Positions 1 to 8,669 of a stretch of 40,928 nt of DNA are shown in pieces. Each line of letters starts with the position of its first letter. The first letter of the stretch is position 1. The stretch comes from a virus: positions 1 to 40,928 of the IMG/VR virus record IMGVR_UViG_3300023179_000222. The stretch is one strand, 5' to 3'. The notes under the pieces are model-generated. The model was not told the DNA's origin, searched no databases, and saw only the letters and a program-made list of their open reading frames with translations. A program made the translations under genes and the position numbers.

Positions 1-1
1 A

Positions 2-409
2 ACCGCAAACGACTTTAGAAAAGTCGGTCTCATTCGTGATCCTTATTCATACGGCACAACAGTTCGCCATACAGGAACTAACGTAAGACAAACATATAGA
101 TATACAATACCATCACCAACAACAAATTATGCTGTTGATGAGACAATCACGATTGGAAGTAATACTGCTACAGTTGTTGAATGGGACGCAACAAATAAGT
201 ATTTGTATACAACAAAACCTCTACCAAAAGATTTTGCAAATGCTACATACGCCGTTGGCGGAACTTCAGCGGCCAACGGTTTAATTACGGCGATAAATAA
301 TCCAGGAATTCAACCATATTCAGGTGATATCATTTATACTGAACATAGAAGTCCAATCTCTAGAGCGTCAGACCAAATTGAAGATGTAAAATTAATTATT
401 CAGTTTTAA
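2..409 (+). CDS. 8: Baseplate wedge subunit gp8-like, C-terminal part (5' end outside window)
   Basis: The reading frame is open from base 2 to the TAA at 407-409, so this is the last 135 codons of a gene that begins upstream; the ATG at 203 is internal. The visible protein contains NDFRKVGLIRDPY near its start and ends SRASDQIEDVKLIIQF, a tail I associate from memory with gp8 of T4-like phages. T4 gp8 is a structural part of the baseplate wedge. The position directly before the other tail-fibre and baseplate genes and upstream of gp13 fits the T4 order gp8 to gp13. The assignment rests on recalled family features and synteny; another wedge protein such as gp6 is the main alternative. Confidence 0.6.
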   Translation, partial: TANDFRKVGLIRDPYSYGTTVRHTGTNVRQTYRYTIPSPTTNYAVDETITIGSNTATVVEWDATNKYLYTTKPLPKDFANATYAVGGTSAANGLITAINNPGIQPYSGDIIYTEHRSPISRASDQIEDVKLIIQF

Positions 410-430
410 TTAAACTCGGAAACGTAAAAT

Positions 431-3400
431 ATGGCTAATACAAATCCAGGTGGGCTGAATTTAAACGTCAGCCCATACTATGATGATTATGACGAAGATA
501 AAAAATTTGTAAGAGTTCTTTATGTTCCTGGGCGAGCAGTTCAAGCCCGTGAACTTTCACAATCGCAAACACTTCAGCAAAAGCAAATCGAAAGATTTGC
601 TAATTACTTTTTCAAACAAGGTTCTATTGTTGACGGATGTGAACAAACTATCGATTTGTCAATGCAGTATGTCAAACTTCAATCCACATATAATTCTGTG
701 GAAGTTGACGTTACAGATTTTGAGTTGAAAGAAATTGTCGGCGCAAATACTGGTATAAAAGCTTATGTTGGCATCGTTTCCGATTTAGAAGATACTGATC
801 CCAAAACATTATTCATTAATTACTTAACAGCAGGTGCAGTTTTACTCACAGTAAATACTGCACCATCAACACTTACTGTCGGAAATACAATCACATTTTC
901 AACAGGAAATACTGCAACAATCAGATCGTGGGTAACTGATCCTCTTAGTTCTGGTATAACACTTTATGTTGCAAACGTAACGGGCACATTAACAACTACA
1001 ACGGCCAATACTTATCTTAGCGACGGTAGTCTACAAACTTTAAACGTTACAGGAATTACCGATAAAAGATCATCCATTATATTTGAAAATTCAGAATTAC
1101 TTTTTACAGCAAACACAACGTCAAGATTTTATGCAAACTCTGCAATATCTGAAGCTACACAGTATACAGAAGATGCTGGATTGTCAACGGAAAAAGTATA
1201 TACAAAAGGATCAAAAGTCACCATAGGTGATGGTGTTGTTTATATCGCAGACCATTTTGTTAAAAATTCATCACAGACGTTAATTTTAGACAAGTATAAA
1301 AATATACCATCCTATAAAATAGGATTTGTTCCTGTAAAAAGTTATGTAGATTATCTTGGAGATACGTCACTTGTTGATAACGCAGCAGGCACACCCAACT
1401 ATCAAGCGCCTGGTGCTGATAGACTTAAAATAGATACAAGTCTAACTAAAGTTGCTTTAAATGCAACAACAGATGAAAATGAATTTATTGCTATTTTAGA
1501 AGTTGAAAGCGGTATCATTAAAAAGAAAAAGAGCACTCAAATAGAGAGTAAACTCGAAGAGGCCGTAGCAAAAAGAACATTTGAGGAGTCTGGCAATTAT
1601 ACGCTTTCAGATACGAGATTAAATGTCCGTGAACACTTGTCACAATCAGGAAACGGTGGTAGATATACAGCATTAGAGAGTGGTAACAGCAGTTTACTGT
1701 TTGTTGAAGTGGATCCATTCACATCATATGTGAGTGGGTATAGAAATGAATTTTTAGTAAAGCAAGGAATTAATTTAGAAAAAGGTTTGTTCACACAATC
1801 TGAAGTGCAAATCAAAACGCAAATCAATACAGGAAACTATGTTGAAGTGAAGGAGCTTGTAGGCTCTTGGGATTTCATGGAAGCAACTTCAATTGATTTG
1901 TATGATACAGCACAAAAAGTTATTAGCAATAATTCGTTTTCTACTGCAACTGTAACAGGCACAAGTATAGGCACTGCAAAAGTTAGAGCGATTGAATATG
2001 TAAGTGGTAACGTAGGCACAGCGGATGCGAGATATTATTTGTATCTTTTTGATGTTGTCATGAATTCTGGCAAAATCTTTTCAGATGTTAGAGCTGTTTA
2101 TGATTCAGCAACGCCTAAACGATTTGCTGACATTGTTTTGGATTCAAACGGAAATGCAATTTTACAAGAACAATCTTATGATCGTGCAATTTTTCAGTTG
2201 CCTTATAATGCAATAAAAACTTTGCGTGATACTGGCGGAAACGTTCAAAACGGTTATAGATTCAAAAAAGATTTTTCAGTTACGTTTACAGGCGGAATTG
2301 CTACAATTTCAACAACAGATTCAACTGAAACTTTTGTCGGCACCGGATCATTATCAACAGCACAGAAAAATGAAAACTATCTTGTCTTTATCAACAATTC
2401 TGGAGCAAACGTTGAAACGTCAACATTAACTGGCACAGTTACTATATCGGCAGCATCAACTAATGTTGTGGGTAGTGGTACATCATTTACGACACAATTA
2501 AATGTCGGCGACTTAATTAAAGTAAATAGTCTTACAAGAAAAGTTGCATCTATTACCAATACATCATTTTTAACACTTGATAGCGCACATACAACAGGCG
2601 CATCAGCAAATACGTTTACTAAAATTCTTCCTACAGGAACGCCCATTTACTTAGGCGGAAATGGAGGAACAGGCTCAACCAGAACAGTTTCGGTTTCTTC
2701 TCCAGGAACACTTCAGATCGATATCAAAGAAAATGCAACATTTACTGCTAGAGTTGTTGCTACAATGGATAGAGCAGAAGCTAGAGAAATGACGAAGATT
2801 CTAAATTATTCTGCCAATACAAATTTAAATCCTAGCACACATCCGAATGGTTTAGTTGGCCCATATAATCTCGGTAGAGCCGATGTTTATCAACTTCGTG
2901 GAATTTATCAGGCAGCTAATTTTTCAGCAAATGCCACAACATCTGACACAAACGTAACGTCAAATTATATATTTAATAATGGTCAACGTGATAACAGCTA
3001 TGAACATGCTACAATCACACCAAAAGTTGGTGTAGTTCCTACAGGCCGTTTACATGTCGTTTATGATTTCTTTACACATGACACAACACAAGGCGTTGGT
3101 TATCTATCGGTCGATTCTTATCCCGTAAACGATTCTGTAGCATCCAATACAACAATTACGACAGCATCAATACCAAAATATGTAAGCGTAAGAACTGGCG
3201 CAACTTTCGATTTAAGAAACTGTTTAGATTTTAGACCTATCAAAACGTCAAATACAGCATTGAACCCATCAGATCCAGGCACATTTCAAGTTGCAACAGG
3301 AGGAATTCACATTCCTACGCCTGGTTCAGATTTTCAGTCTGATCTTATTTTCTACAAAGGAAGAAAAAGTAAACTGTATTTGGATCAAAAAGGCACACTG

Positions 3401-6400
3401 AATTTTAATGACGGTTCACCTGGATATCCAAATCCTCTTTCACCGCCTTCCATTCCCGATGGAATGGACATTGCAGAGTTAACTATTCCTCCATATCCAT
3501 CATTACCATCTGAGATTAATATTCGTTTGATGAAAAACAAACGATATACAATGAAAGATATTGGTAAAATTGAAGAGAGAGTAAATAAACTTGAATATTA
3601 TACAGCATTAAGTTTGCTTGAGAAACAAGCGACAGATAAAGTTATTTTAGACGATGATGGATTAGATAGATTTAAGAATGGTATTATAGTTGATGCGTTT
3701 ACAGGATCATCAATCGCTGACGTATCATCAAATTCTTATAGCGCAGCAATTAATCGTGATGAAAAATATGCTACAGCATATGCTAATAATGAAAATCAAA
3801 TTAAAATTTCATATACATCTACAGGATCTTCAGGTGTAGTAAGAACTTCAGGCAATAAGATTATGCTTTCTTATAGTGAAGAAACATTTATCGATCAGCC
3901 TTATGCATCTACGCCAATCAATCTTGCACAAGAATTGACATGGACGTGGGTTGGTGATGTTGAAGTTTTACCTCCAACAGATAACTGGTTAAGTACAACC
4001 AGAGATACATCAAACAATTTGGTTATTGACAATTCTGGAGAAGCTGATAATTGGAGACGGTTAGCAAATGCATGGAATACTGAAGTTGCTCCTTTAAATA
4101 GACACTGGGTAGGAGAGACAACCTCAGCAACAACTAGAAGTAGCGAGTGGCAATTTGAAAGTTCTACAAATCAATCTGTGACTTGGGGTATTTTTGATGT
4201 AACTAGAACGGTAACACAAAATATCCAGAGAGAGTTTATTCAAGACGCTCAAGTTACTACTGGGCCATCCACAACAAGGGCTACTGCTGATCGTGTTGTA
4301 GATATATCTATAGCGCATAACATGAGAAGCCGTGATTTTATTTTTCAAGCAACAGGTATGAAATCTGGCGCAAGATTGTATGCATTTTTTGATGGTGTTG
4401 ATGTAACTGCAAATTGCAAACAAATTAGAATACCTACAGGAAAAACGCTGCAAAATTTATTTGATGCTATGAATAATGACGGTAAAATTCCAGCATCATC
4501 AAATAACACCAATTATGTGCTAGTTTCCAATGGTTCTATGCGTGTCAATGAGGATCATACAATTTTAGGTGTATTTACTGTACCAGCAAACACTTTTAAC
4601 GTTGGAACTAGGGAGTTCAAATTAACTGATAGTCCAACAAATTCTGATGGCAGCACAACAACATACGCAAAAGAATCTATTCAAGCATTAGGTATATCTC
4701 AAACCAAGAGTACAACATCAATAAACACCAGACCCATAAGTGTAAGTTTTGATAGTCCGAATTTAAGAACATTTACCGGTAGACAACAAGTAACTTCAAC
4801 AAGCAGTTCTGTTGTTAATGCTGTAAGAACAGGAACAATTACACAGGTTTTTGATCCACCGCCACCACCAAGATTTGATCCAGTAGGACAAAGTTTTTAT
4901 ATCGATGAGGCGTTATATCCTGATGGTATTTACATCACATCTTTAGATTTATATTTTAAAACTAAATCTAGAGATAATGCACTAGGAGTTACACTAGAAA
5001 TTCGTGAAATGGAAAACGGATTTCCAACTCGTAAAGTCATAGGTGGTGAAAGAGCTAGAGTTCTTTCTTCAGCAATTTCAATAAGTGAAGATGCATCATC
5101 TGCCACAACATTCACTTTCTCAAATCCAATTTATCTATTGCCTGATTCTGAGTATTGCTTCGTAGCAAAGCCTGACGGCAATTCGGATGAGTTTCAAATT
5201 TGGACTGCTGAATTGGGGCAGATAGATATTACAAATAGTGATGTTAGCGTGAGAATTGATAAGAACAATGCTTTGATTGCAGGTGTTCTTTTTACAAGTT
5301 CAAATGATTACACATGGAGTGCGAAACAAAATCTTGACGTAAAATTTAAGATGAGAATTGCAGCATTTTCATCTACAGGAACCGCAGCTTTTATCAATGC
5401 TCCAATCAGCGGAAATAATGTCACTTATACAGCATTTCAAACAAATATTGAAGATTTGGTGCCATCTCAAACTTCAATTGATTATCAGGTACGGACTGCT
5501 GATAGCACATACACAACCGATGATTATTTTACAGTTAAAAATTTAGAACGTATTGTTTTATCTTCACAAAAACAAATTTCAAATACAATCAATGAAACTG
5601 CTGAATCATTTAATTCATTTGGTGTATTGGCGCAACTAACATCGTCAAGTAGATATATTAGCCCATACATTGACATCACACGAGGCAACGTTGCGCTTGA
5701 AGATTTAGTTATTAATAATTCAACATCAACATCGGTTACTGGAACGGTAACATATTCAGCGGGATCAAATGTTGTTGTTGGAACTGCTACAGCATTTAAC
5801 ACTCAAATTTCTCCGGGCCAATACGCAAAATTTGGTGATCAATATAGACTCGTTGCGAATGTTGTGAATGCTACATACATGACAGTCGCTACAAATTTTA
5901 TAGAATCAAACAGTTCAAGTCAATTGATTACAATTAAAAATGAAGAAAATCCTGGGCTTCCTTATACATCTGAAAGTCGGTATATCACACGACGAATTGC
6001 TCTGAATGATGGTTTTGAGGCAAATGATTTAAATGTTTATATTGATGTGAACAGGCCTGCAGGAACAGACATTAAAGTTTATTATAAAATATTAAACGAA
6101 AATGATAATGATAATTTTGATGATAAGTTCTATCAAGAAATGACTTTGAGTGGAACTAAAATATTTAATCAAAATTCAAAAATTTATAGTGAAGAAAGAT
6201 ATGTTATGCCTACATCAATTAAAACTGGCGGTAATTTGCTTTTATCTGGTAATGTTTTAGTATCAAGTTCAAATACAAATGTTGTAGGAACTTCAACAAG
6301 ATTCTTAGAAGAAGTTAAAATAGGAGACACAATTGCTGTTGGAACAAGTCGTATTGAAAGGGTCGTTTCATCGATTTCAAATAATACATTCTTGTCCGTT

Positions 6401-6592
6401 GAAAGTGTATTTCCTTCTTCGAATAGTGGTTTAGATGCATTCTTAGTTTTGAACAATGCAATTCAATATACAACGCCTGATAATAGAACGTTTACAGGAT
6501 TTAAATATTGTTCAGTTAAGATTGTGTTTTTATCAGACAATGACTCATTTGCACCTAGAATCAAAAATCTAAAGGCGATTGCACTAGCATGA
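431..6592 (+). CDS. Giant baseplate/tail structural protein, DUF4815 type (2053 aa)
   Basis: A very large virion protein, probably peripheral baseplate or fibre. The first ~60 residues (NLNVSPYYDDYDEDKKFVRV, then GRAVQARELSQSQTLQQKQI) are characteristic of the DUF4815 family of T4-like phages, and that domain probably fills the first several hundred residues. Around residue 1475 a five-proline hinge precedes FDPVGQSFYIDEALYPDG and a jelly-roll-like stretch often seen in phage baseplate fibres. Three copies of a ~60-residue beta-rich module (GTxFxxQLxxGDxI pattern) lie at about bases 2422-2620, 5731-5935 and 6236-6450. No signal peptide or membrane segment. The ribosome-binding site is weak (GGAA before the ATG). 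It takes the place of T4 gp9/gp10/gp11, and those functions could be merged here, but that is inference. Confidence 0.75.
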   Translation: MANTNPGGLNLNVSPYYDDYDEDKKFVRVLYVPGRAVQARELSQSQTLQQKQIERFANYFFKQGSIVDGCEQTIDLSMQYVKLQSTYNSVEVDVTDFELKEIVGANTGIKAYVGIVSDLEDTDPKTLFINYLTAGAVLLTVNTAPSTLTVGNTITFSTGNTATIRSWVTDPLSSGITLYVANVTGTLTTTTANTYLSDGSLQTLNVTGITDKRSSIIFENSELLFTANTTSRFYANSAISEATQYTEDAGLSTEKVYTKGSKVTIGDGVVYIADHFVKNSSQTLILDKYKNIPSYKIGFVPVKSYVDYLGDTSLVDNAAGTPNYQAPGADRLKIDTSLTKVALNATTDENEFIAILEVESGIIKKKKSTQIESKLEEAVAKRTFEESGNYTLSDTRLNVREHLSQSGNGGRYTALESGNSSLLFVEVDPFTSYVSGYRNEFLVKQGINLEKGLFTQSEVQIKTQINTGNYVEVKELVGSWDFMEATSIDLYDTAQKVISNNSFSTATVTGTSIGTAKVRAIEYVSGNVGTADARYYLYLFDVVMNSGKIFSDVRAVYDSATPKRFADIVLDSNGNAILQEQSYDRAIFQLPYNAIKTLRDTGGNVQNGYRFKKDFSVTFTGGIATISTTDSTETFVGTGSLSTAQKNENYLVFINNSGANVETSTLTGTVTISAASTNVVGSGTSFTTQLNVGDLIKVNSLTRKVASITNTSFLTLDSAHTTGASANTFTKILPTGTPIYLGGNGGTGSTRTVSVSSPGTLQIDIKENATFTARVVATMDRAEAREMTKILNYSANTNLNPSTHPNGLVGPYNLGRADVYQLRGIYQAANFSANATTSDTNVTSNYIFNNGQRDNSYEHATITPKVGVVPTGRLHVVYDFFTHDTTQGVGYLSVDSYPVNDSVASNTTITTASIPKYVSVRTGATFDLRNCLDFRPIKTSNTALNPSDPGTFQVATGGIHIPTPGSDFQSDLIFYKGRKSKLYLDQKGTLNFNDGSPGYPNPLSPPSIPDGMDIAELTIPPYPSLPSEINIRLMKNKRYTMKDIGKIEERVNKLEYYTALSLLEKQATDKVILDDDGLDRFKNGIIVDAFTGSSIADVSSNSYSAAINRDEKYATAYANNENQIKISYTSTGSSGVVRTSGNKIMLSYSEETFIDQPYASTPINLAQELTWTWVGDVEVLPPTDNWLSTTRDTSNNLVIDNSGEADNWRRLANAWNTEVAPLNRHWVGETTSATTRSSEWQFESSTNQSVTWGIFDVTRTVTQNIQREFIQDAQVTTGPSTTRATADRVVDISIAHNMRSRDFIFQATGMKSGARLYAFFDGVDVTANCKQIRIPTGKTLQNLFDAMNNDGKIPASSNNTNYVLVSNGSMRVNEDHTILGVFTVPANTFNVGTREFKLTDSPTNSDGSTTTYAKESIQALGISQTKSTTSINTRPISVSFDSPNLRTFTGRQQVTSTSSSVVNAVRTGTITQVFDPPPPPRFDPVGQSFYIDEALYPDGIYITSLDLYFKTKSRDNALGVTLEIREMENGFPTRKVIGGERARVLSSAISISEDASSATTFTFSNPIYLLPDSEYCFVAKPDGNSDEFQIWTAELGQIDITNSDVSVRIDKNNALIAGVLFTSSNDYTWSAKQNLDVKFKMRIAAFSSTGTAAFINAPISGNNVTYTAFQTNIEDLVPSQTSIDYQVRTADSTYTTDDYFTVKNLERIVLSSQKQISNTINETAESFNSFGVLAQLTSSSRYISPYIDITRGNVALEDLVINNSTSTSVTGTVTYSAGSNVVVGTATAFNTQISPGQYAKFGDQYRLVANVVNATYMTVATNFIESNSSSQLITIKNEENPGLPYTSESRYITRRIALNDGFEANDLNVYIDVNRPAGTDIKVYYKILNENDNDNFDDKFYQEMTLSGTKIFNQNSKIYSEERYVMPTSIKTGGNLLLSGNVLVSSSNTNVVGTSTRFLEEVKIGDTIAVGTSRIERVVSSISNNTFLSVESVFPSSNSGLDAFLVLNNAIQYTTPDNRTFTGFKYCSVKIVFLSDNDSFAPRIKNLKAIALA

Positions 6593-6828
6593 AATATCAA
6601 GTAGAAAAAATTAAAATGAAAGAAGTTGTCGGCGGCTTCACTGAAAGGGACGTGAACTCTAAAGCACTTTTAAATACTGATGTTGATTCGCTTTTAAAAT
6701 ATAAAATTCAAAAACGAAAAATGAGCAATAATACAGAAATAGAAAAAATGCGTGATGAAGTTGCAACTTTAAAAAATGAAATGTGTGAAATAAAAGAATT
6801 ATTACTAATCTTAGTCAAGAGTAAATAA
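6589..6828 (+). CDS. Small coiled-coil protein of unknown function
   Basis: A 79-aa protein whose ATG overlaps the stop of the giant structural gene (ATGA at 6589-6592), so it is translationally coupled to it. The C-terminal half, from about residue 46 (NNTEIEKMRDEVATLKNEM onward), has a heptad pattern and should form a short coiled coil; the N-terminal half is Lys-rich. It ends 2 nt before the next gene. I do not recognise a family. Coupling and context suggest a minor tail or fibre-connector protein, or a partner of its giant neighbour. Confidence 0.65.
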   Translation: MKYQVEKIKMKEVVGGFTERDVNSKALLNTDVDSLLKYKIQKRKMSNNTEIEKMRDEVATLKNEMCEIKELLLILVKSK

Positions 6829-6830
6829 TA

Positions 6831-7922
6831 ATGGCAATCGCAAACGTAGCTTTATCGAACACATTTAATCAATTTCGCTCAACGACAAATGATGTAATTG
6901 CTCAAGTCAATGAGCTGTATGCTGTCACAGGAGTTACACCAGGAACTTATGGCAGTTCAATATTAGTTCCTGTCATTACCGTAACTAATCAAGGTAGAGT
7001 TACCAGCATAGCAAATGTATCAGTGGGTGGTGTTGGTCAATTTAATTATCACACAGGTAATGCAAATTTTCAGATTATAACTTCAAGCGGAACTTCATTT
7101 CTCGCTAGCATCGGGCAGCGCCTAGACACATCCGCAAACGTCATATTTAATAATTTAACCGCCACAGGAAACGTAACATTTACAGGAAACGTTACTTCAG
7201 TAACAGCAAACAATCTCGTCGTTCAAGATAATCTTATTCAAATTGGAAAAAATAATGATACTGATGTTGTAGACTTAGGATTTATCGGCCACTATAAGAG
7301 AACGTCCGACAATGTAAATGCCCATGCAGGTTTGTTTAGAGATGCTTCAGATGGCATCTGGAAGTTTTTTGATAATTATCCAATTGAACCTGGCACAAAT
7401 ACAAACATTGACACGGCTAATAGTCAATTTAGAATTGCAAATCTTACAGCGCACAACATTACATCAAACGGCATATTTTACGGTGTGGGTTCGGGGCTAA
7501 CAACACTGAATGCATCAAACGTTTCAAGTGGAACACTTTCTAATGCTAGAACAACAGCATCATCTTCTAACGGTGCATCGACGATTGTTGCTAGAGATGC
7601 TTCAGGATCATTCACAGCAAATAATATTACAGTCACAGATTTAAATTCTACTTCAGATATTAGACTTAAAGATAATGTAATCGAAATTGATAATGCATTA
7701 GAAACGATAACAAAATTGTCTGGAATTAAATTTAACTGGAAAGATACGGGGAAGATAAGTTACGGCCTATCAGCACAAGATGTAGAGAAAATTATACCTG
7801 ACATTGTAATGACAAGAAATGATGGTAATAAAGGCATTAACTATCTAAACATTATAGCATTTTTAATTGAATCTATCAAAGCTTTAAACGAACAGATAGA
7901 AAAATTAAAATCACATAAATAA
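6831..7922 (+). CDS. Tail fibre with C-terminal S74 intramolecular chaperone
   Basis: A 363-aa fibre. Residues ~95-190 (NVTFTGNVTSVTANNLVVQD and the following DVVDLGFIGHYK) are of a type common in T4-like tail fibres. From residue 275 the protein carries the peptidase S74 / endosialidase chaperone signature: S275-D-I-R-L-K280, then GLSAQDVEKIIPDIV, an NYLNIIAFLIESIK helix and a coiled-coil end. In this family the domain drives trimerisation and then cleaves itself off, with cut just before the Ser; Ser275 and Lys280 match the conserved pair. The mature fibre would therefore end near residue 274. The gene starts 2 nt after the small coiled-coil gene and probably shares its transcript. Host-receptor binding is inferred. 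Confidence 0.85.
   Translation: MAIANVALSNTFNQFRSTTNDVIAQVNELYAVTGVTPGTYGSSILVPVITVTNQGRVTSIANVSVGGVGQFNYHTGNANFQIITSSGTSFLASIGQRLDTSANVIFNNLTATGNVTFTGNVTSVTANNLVVQDNLIQIGKNNDTDVVDLGFIGHYKRTSDNVNAHAGLFRDASDGIWKFFDNYPIEPGTNTNIDTANSQFRIANLTAHNITSNGIFYGVGSGLTTLNASNVSSGTLSNARTTASSSNGASTIVARDASGSFTANNITVTDLNSTSDIRLKDNVIEIDNALETITKLSGIKFNWKDTGKISYGLSAQDVEKIIPDIVMTRNDGNKGINYLNIIAFLIESIKALNEQIEKLKSHK
7914..7921 (+). promoter_or_regulatory. Candidate late promoter CATAAATA
   Basis: CATAAATA differs at the first base from the T4 late consensus TATAAATA. It lies across the last codons and stop of the S74 fibre, about 35 nt before the next start. The same one-base variant recurs before the genes at 8670 and 25067, which makes chance less likely. 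Confidence 0.4.
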
Positions 7923-7955
7923 ACAAAAAGCCGAGTTCTAAGAAAAGGAGCGACG

Positions 7956-8639
7956 ATGGCAATCAAAGTAGGCGGTTGTACCGTCATCAATGATACCAAA
8001 TGTTTGACCAATATTTGTTCAGTGGGACTAGTCTGCGGTAACGAAGGCACCGCAGGTCAATATTTAAAATCTCAAGGTCCAGGGCAACCAACTGTTTGGG
8101 ATAGTATATCCAACGCAAGTTTTTCCACTACAGCAACGATAGTTTCGTATCCATACGAAAATCGTGGAATTCTTAGAACACTTACAACTGCCAATGATGG
8201 CACGACAGCTTTTATTGAAGATTTAGGATATTTTAAATTTAGTTTAGGCGTAATAGACACTGACGATGATGAAACATCTTTTGTTATTGCCGAAATTGGA
8301 ACTTGGGTATTAACTGCTCCCACATGGGAAACAACTAGAGCATACACAGAATTTGAAAGAGTAGGTAGAAATTATACTGTTTTAGTTGACAATTCAATTG
8401 GATGTTTTGTTACAAATCCTGTGTGTCAGAATGTAAATATTCCTGGTGCAGCACCTAATGATTTTTATCAAATTCAAGCATATTGTGGATGTGCTTATGT
8501 AGGAGAAATTAGAGCAAATTATAATAATGCTACAGGATGTGTAATGTTGATTGGATCAATACCCCGTGTAAATTCAACTTCAGCTTGCGGTAATTTTTCT
8601 AGCGTCTGTAAATGGCTAGTATATGTTCAAAAAGCATAA
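7956..8639 (+). CDS. Cys-containing putative fibre/adhesin protein (227 aa)
   Basis: Unrecognised family. Residues ~29-48 read GNEGTAGQYLKSQGPGQPTV, a variant of the GsaGqvLtSnGsGapTW linker common in phage tail fibres, so a fibre or collar role is likely. It has 11 cysteines by hand count, clustered in the first 27 residues (four) and the last ~90 (seven, including CGC), which is unusual for a phage structural protein and is shared with the next gene. The middle (~60-130) is beta-rich. A strong Shine-Dalgarno (AAAAGGAG) precedes ATG 7956. No signal peptide. It is probably co-expressed with the much larger Cys-rich protein downstream, possibly as its base or partner; that is inference. Confidence 0.6.
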   Translation: MAIKVGGCTVINDTKCLTNICSVGLVCGNEGTAGQYLKSQGPGQPTVWDSISNASFSTTATIVSYPYENRGILRTLTTANDGTTAFIEDLGYFKFSLGVIDTDDDETSFVIAEIGTWVLTAPTWETTRAYTEFERVGRNYTVLVDNSIGCFVTNPVCQNVNIPGAAPNDFYQIQAYCGCAYVGEIRANYNNATGCVMLIGSIPRVNSTSACGNFSSVCKWLVYVQKA

Positions 8640-8642
8640 ATA
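8635..8642 (+). promoter_or_regulatory. Candidate late promoter CATAAATA
   Basis: CATAAATA overlaps the TAA stop of the preceding gene and lies 27 nt before the start of the Cys-rich giant protein. Same one-base variant of the T4 late box as at 7914 and 24990. Confidence 0.4.
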
Positions 8643-8669
8643 AAAAAATAATTAAAGAAAGGAAATTCC

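Noticed and set aside
4124-4453. 109-aa antisense ORF in the giant structural gene
   Set aside because: A shadow of the 2053-aa frame; no family features.
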